Assembly (NCBI GenBank): GCA_964503145.1 | Contig: CAZCYV010000005.1 | Span: 62,001 to 126,000, forward strand | DNA: 64,000 nt | Origin: RBG-16-57-11 sp964503145 | GTDB lineage: Bacteria > Chloroflexota > Anaerolineae > Anaerolineales > UBA4823 | Reading direction: 5' to 3' | Shown: positions 61,906 through 64,000 of the stretch, piece after piece | How the letters are laid out: each line of letters begins with the position of its first letter | How positions within the stretch are numbered: the first letter of the stretch is position 1 | Notes under the pieces: model-generated | What the model was told of the DNA's origin: nothing | Database searches by the model: none | What the model saw: only the letters and a program-made list of their open reading frames with translations | Position numbers and translations under genes: made by a program

Positions 61906-62460
61906 TCAGCGGTTAAGTCGCCCGACAAACCAGATGGCCAGGCCATAGAAGGCGTACACCAGGCCCAAGAAGAGCAGGCCGAACTTGATCATTGCGCATA
62001 GTCGCGCCAACGCGGGCCAGGCTGCGCCGGCGGCGCCGGCAAGCAGGACCATGGATAGCCCCAGGTTCTCGGTGGCGTCGCAAATGGCGGCTAAAGCCAT
62101 GCCCCATGCCAGGGGGACGCCCAGCCCGGCCAGCGGCCATTGGCGAGATCGCAGCGTCCCTGCTGCCAGTAAGCAACCCAGGCCGATCGCCATAGAATAC
62201 GCCAACATATAGAGATAGTCGAAACCCAGACCAAAGGCCGCGTACATCCTGGCCTGTTCATCCCAGGTGGCGAGAATCGCCTGCGCCCGTTCTGGGGAGC
62301 CTGCCAGCTCGAAGGATACGATTCCGGCAGGCGCCTGCGAGGTGATGAGCGGTCTGCCCAGGATATTCATGATCGCCGTAATCGCCAGGGCAGCGATGAG
62401 CAAAGGCCAGAAGAGCGCCTTCTGCTGGCGCGGATCAAGGGCCAGGAAAGGGTGCCTCAT
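61906..62460 (-). CDS. Membrane protein of unknown function
   Basis: A 184-residue protein with about five hydrophobic segments (first ALFWPLLIAALAITAIM) and no recognised family. A soluble loop of about 50 residues follows the first segment (FELAGSPERAQAILATWDEQ). It lies 81 bp upstream of the toast-rack gene on the same strand and may share its transcript. Confidence 0.7.
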   Translation of the reverse strand: MRHPFLALDPRQQKALFWPLLIAALAITAIMNILGRPLITSQAPAGIVSFELAGSPERAQAILATWDEQARMYAAFGLGFDYLYMLAYSMAIGLGCLLAAGTLRSRQWPLAGLGVPLAWGMALAAICDATENLGLSMVLLAGAAGAAWPALARLCAMIKFGLLFLGLVYAFYGLAIWFVGRLNR

Positions 62461-62593
62461 GGTTAGCCTCCTGCCTCAGAAGAATCGGTCGGGTCAATGC
62501 TAAGGGACGCAACATCTCAGGGGTGTGTGCCCAGATGAGGAGTCTTGCAAAACATGTACAAAGTATCTCATAATCCGGGCAGTTGCGCAATCA

Positions 62594-62631
62594 AAAAGGC
62601 GCTGTGCGTCTTCATCGGCGCAGCGCCTTTT
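62594..62631. terminator. Terminator of the carD gene
   Basis: AAAAGGCGCTG (62594-62604) pairs with CAGCGCCTTTT (62621-62631), flanked by A and T runs. It lies 55 bp past the carD stop on the minus strand. The rest of the 225-bp gap shows nothing. Confidence 0.8.
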
Positions 62632-62685
62632 GCGATTGGAAGAACCCCGATCTGGACGAGGGGCCGAGCGTGTCTGCTGAGCAGG

Positions 62686-63171
62686 CTACTCGGGTTTCTG
62701 CTCCAGCAGGCGATGCAAGTCATGCTCGGCCTGGGAACGTGGGACGCCCAAAGAGATATGCCATTCGTTTAGCAGGAAATTTTGCGCCCGCTCCAGGATG
62801 GCGGAGTCGTAATCGTTCAGCTTTTTCGTCCGCCTGAAAGCCACCAGGTCGCGGATGACCTGACAAATGGACTCGAGCCGTCCATCTTTCATCATTGCCA
62901 TGAGTTGATTTTTTCTCTCCCAGCGGTCGCCAGAGAGGGGCTGTTCAGGTCCTTTCAGGATTTCGAAAAGGTGTTCGAATTCGTCCGCCGGAGTGGGGAC
63001 GCGCAAGCTGGCTTGGCCCTGATCGGTAATCGGCACGAACAAAGTCATATCGCGAACTTGCACCACATAGTACTTTTCCGATCGCCCGGATAGGACCTTC
63101 TCATCTAACTGAATGACCTCGCCGGGGCCATAAGTCCAATGTACGACCTGATCGCCGACGCGGAAGTTCAT
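62686..63171 (-). CDS. carD: CarD-family RNA-polymerase-binding regulator
   Basis: A 161-residue protein. The N-terminal RNA-polymerase interaction domain (VGDQVVHWTYGPGEVIQLDE) is followed by a helical DNA-binding domain (ESICQVIRDLVAFRRTKKLN). CarD stabilises open complexes at rRNA and other promoters. The Trp of the usual DNA-contacting residue is not evident in the same place. The gene lies 30 bp downstream of the RRM gene. Confidence 0.88.
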   Translation of the reverse strand: MNFRVGDQVVHWTYGPGEVIQLDEKVLSGRSEKYYVVQVRDMTLFVPITDQGQASLRVPTPADEFEHLFEILKGPEQPLSGDRWERKNQLMAMMKDGRLESICQVIRDLVAFRRTKKLNDYDSAILERAQNFLLNEWHISLGVPRSQAEHDLHRLLEQKPE

Positions 63172-63201
63172 CTTTCGCCTCCAATTCTCAAACCGGGCAA
63201 C

Positions 63202-63546
63202 CTAATACCGTCGCTGTCCACCGCCGCGCCGATTGCGGTCCCCGCGCCCGCCGCGCTGCCCTGAGCGGTTGTTGTCGAACCGTCTAGCGGGGCGTTCTTC
63301 CATAGGTCGGGCGATATTGACTTTGAGCACCCGCTCTCCGAAGGTTGCGCCGTTGAATTGCCTGATTGCGCTTTCCGCTTCGGTCTGGGAGCTCATCTCG
63401 ACGAAACCAAAGCCTTTGGAACGGCCGGTGTCGCGATCCTTGATCAGGGCGACTGAAACCACCGTTCCGACCTCCGAAAACAAAGTGCGCAAATCCTCCT
63501 CTGATGTCGAGTAGGACAAATTCCCGACGTATAACTTTGTATCCAT
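63202..63546 (-). CDS. RRM-type RNA-binding protein
   Basis: A 114-residue protein with one RNA-recognition motif. RNP2 is LYVGNL and RNP1 is KGFGFVEM. A Gly/Arg tail follows (GQRGGRGDRNRRGGGQRRY). It belongs to the bacterial RRM group known for cold-induced proteins of cyanobacteria. A terminator-like hairpin lies in its 5' region. AAGGAG lies before the ATG. Confidence 0.93.
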   Translation of the reverse strand: MDTKLYVGNLSYSTSEEDLRTLFSEVGTVVSVALIKDRDTGRSKGFGFVEMSSQTEAESAIRQFNGATFGERVLKVNIARPMEERPARRFDNNRSGQRGGRGDRNRRGGGQRRY

Positions 63547-63570
63547 CCAGATCTCCTTTATGGGCGTTTG

Positions 63571-63606
63571 AAAGAAAAACCGCCAGCCCTACATAAGGAC
63601 CGGCGG
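63571..63606 (-). terminator. Terminator-like hairpin upstream of the RRM gene
   Basis: On the minus strand CCGCCGGTCCT (63596-63606) pairs with AGGGCTGGCGG (63580-63590), with two G-T pairs, followed by TTTTTCTTT. It may end the upstream gene or act as a 5'-UTR attenuator for the RRM gene. Confidence 0.78.
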
Positions 63607-63652
63607 GAACTGCACAAATCCTAGAGCAAGTACGTTGCAATTTTATCACACT

Positions 63653-64000
63653 CTATTCAGCCTGACCAGCCCCACCCTCGTCCAGGCGATCCAGCAGGCC
63701 GCGCAATTTTTCTTCCCAAAATTCGTCATCAGGATTGAAGACCTTCTCGTCATAATCCTGGGCCAGGCGCTGAAGATAATCGCGCACTCCTAACTGCGGC
63801 GCGGCCTGATCGATCTCGTCGATCTTTGCGTCCATGGCCTGGTGTAGCTGACGACTGCGCTTTTCCAGATCGGTCAGATCCCAATTGAGCGAGAACATGT
63901 AGTTCAGACGTCGGACGATGCCCAACCAGGCGGCGTAGTCGTACTCGATGCGGATCAAGCCGCCAACCGACTCTGCCGCGGAGAAATCATACGCAGGGAC
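63653..64000 (-). CDS. PAC2-like protein, cut by the window edge
   Basis: The C-terminal 115 codons of a protein; the frame stays open to 64000. The part visible, IEYDYAAWLGIVRRLNYMF then LEKRSRQLHQAMDAKIDEID and FWEEKLRGLLDRLDE, resembles the C-terminal helices of PAC2-family proteins (proteasome-assembly-chaperone fold). This assignment is tentative, since the main domain lies outside. Confidence 0.55.
   Translation of the reverse strand, partial: VPAYDFSAAESVGGLIRIEYDYAAWLGIVRRLNYMFSLNWDLTDLEKRSRQLHQAMDAKIDEIDQAAPQLGVRDYLQRLAQDYDEKVFNPDDEFWEEKLRGLLDRLDEGGAGQAE

Noticed and set aside
1..64000. tRNA, rRNA, insertion sequences, prophage genes, replication origin
   Set aside because: None was recognised in the intergenic regions or among the translated genes.

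Overview
The window looks like chromosomal DNA of a Chloroflexota bacterium, most likely of the Anaerolineae. This is inferred from protein style, because no rRNA or tRNA gene is present. Binding lipoproteins carry long Val/Glu/Lys tethers after the lipobox, secreted proteins carry Pro/Thr linkers, and GPP34, toast-rack, nSTAND/FHA and Ni-superoxide dismutase genes occur together. The DNA is fairly GC-rich, genes are tightly packed with many ATGA/TAATG overlaps, and TTG and GTG starts occur. I see no prophage, insertion sequence or CRISPR array.

Left part (1-14.9 kb). A LacI-controlled sugar ABC operon (binding protein and two permeases, no ATPase) runs leftward from a clear promoter/operator. 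Rightward follow a membrane-anchored rhodanese whose frame is interrupted by one in-frame TGA exactly where relatives have cysteine (candidate selenocysteine), a DinB protein, a UbiA-type prenyltransferase, a molybdenum-cofactor block (MoeA, an ACT protein, a MoeA fused to a binding-protein-like domain, a lone receiver), a Bcp peroxiredoxin and a cytochrome c lipoprotein. RNase H, PAP2-like, GPP34 and FMN-binding genes lie on the minus strand.

Middle (15-36.4 kb). A compact, probably single-transcript cluster (15.15-19.29 kb) encodes a free-standing copy of a protease prodomain, a subtilase with no signal peptide and a Lys/Glu/Asp-repeat tail, a degenerate ATP-grasp-like protein and an intact RimK/graspetide-type ATP-grasp ligase. 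This is the best candidate for an undescribed system. Next comes a fructoselysine (Amadori sugar) operon: GntR regulator, FrlB-type deglycase, FrlD-type kinase and an ABC transporter, with a palindromic operator at the promoter and a second one inside. Then come a GT39-type membrane glycosyltransferase, a membrane nSTAND ATPase, a FecR-like lipoprotein, two FHA proteins, MTA phosphorylase and a RodA/FtsW protein fused to a penicillin-binding domain that appears to lack its active site.

Right part (36.4-64 kb). Two large secreted proteins, a subtilase and a 2346-residue multidomain protein with two deacetylase-like modules, share a C-terminal domain; 289 bp of it are identical in both genes, as expected after gene conversion. 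The larger gene is preceded by an unassigned leader RNA with mutually exclusive terminator and antiterminator pairings. Housekeeping genes follow (mgsA, tyrS, HNH, GNAT, ftsK, a DMT transporter), then a general amino-acid ABC operon (aapJQMP), a Ni-superoxide dismutase operon (sodN-sodX) whose intrinsic terminator lies inside the start of sodX, a ferredoxin with a structured leader, a toast-rack lipoprotein, CarD, an RRM protein and, cut by the window edge, a PAC2-like protein.
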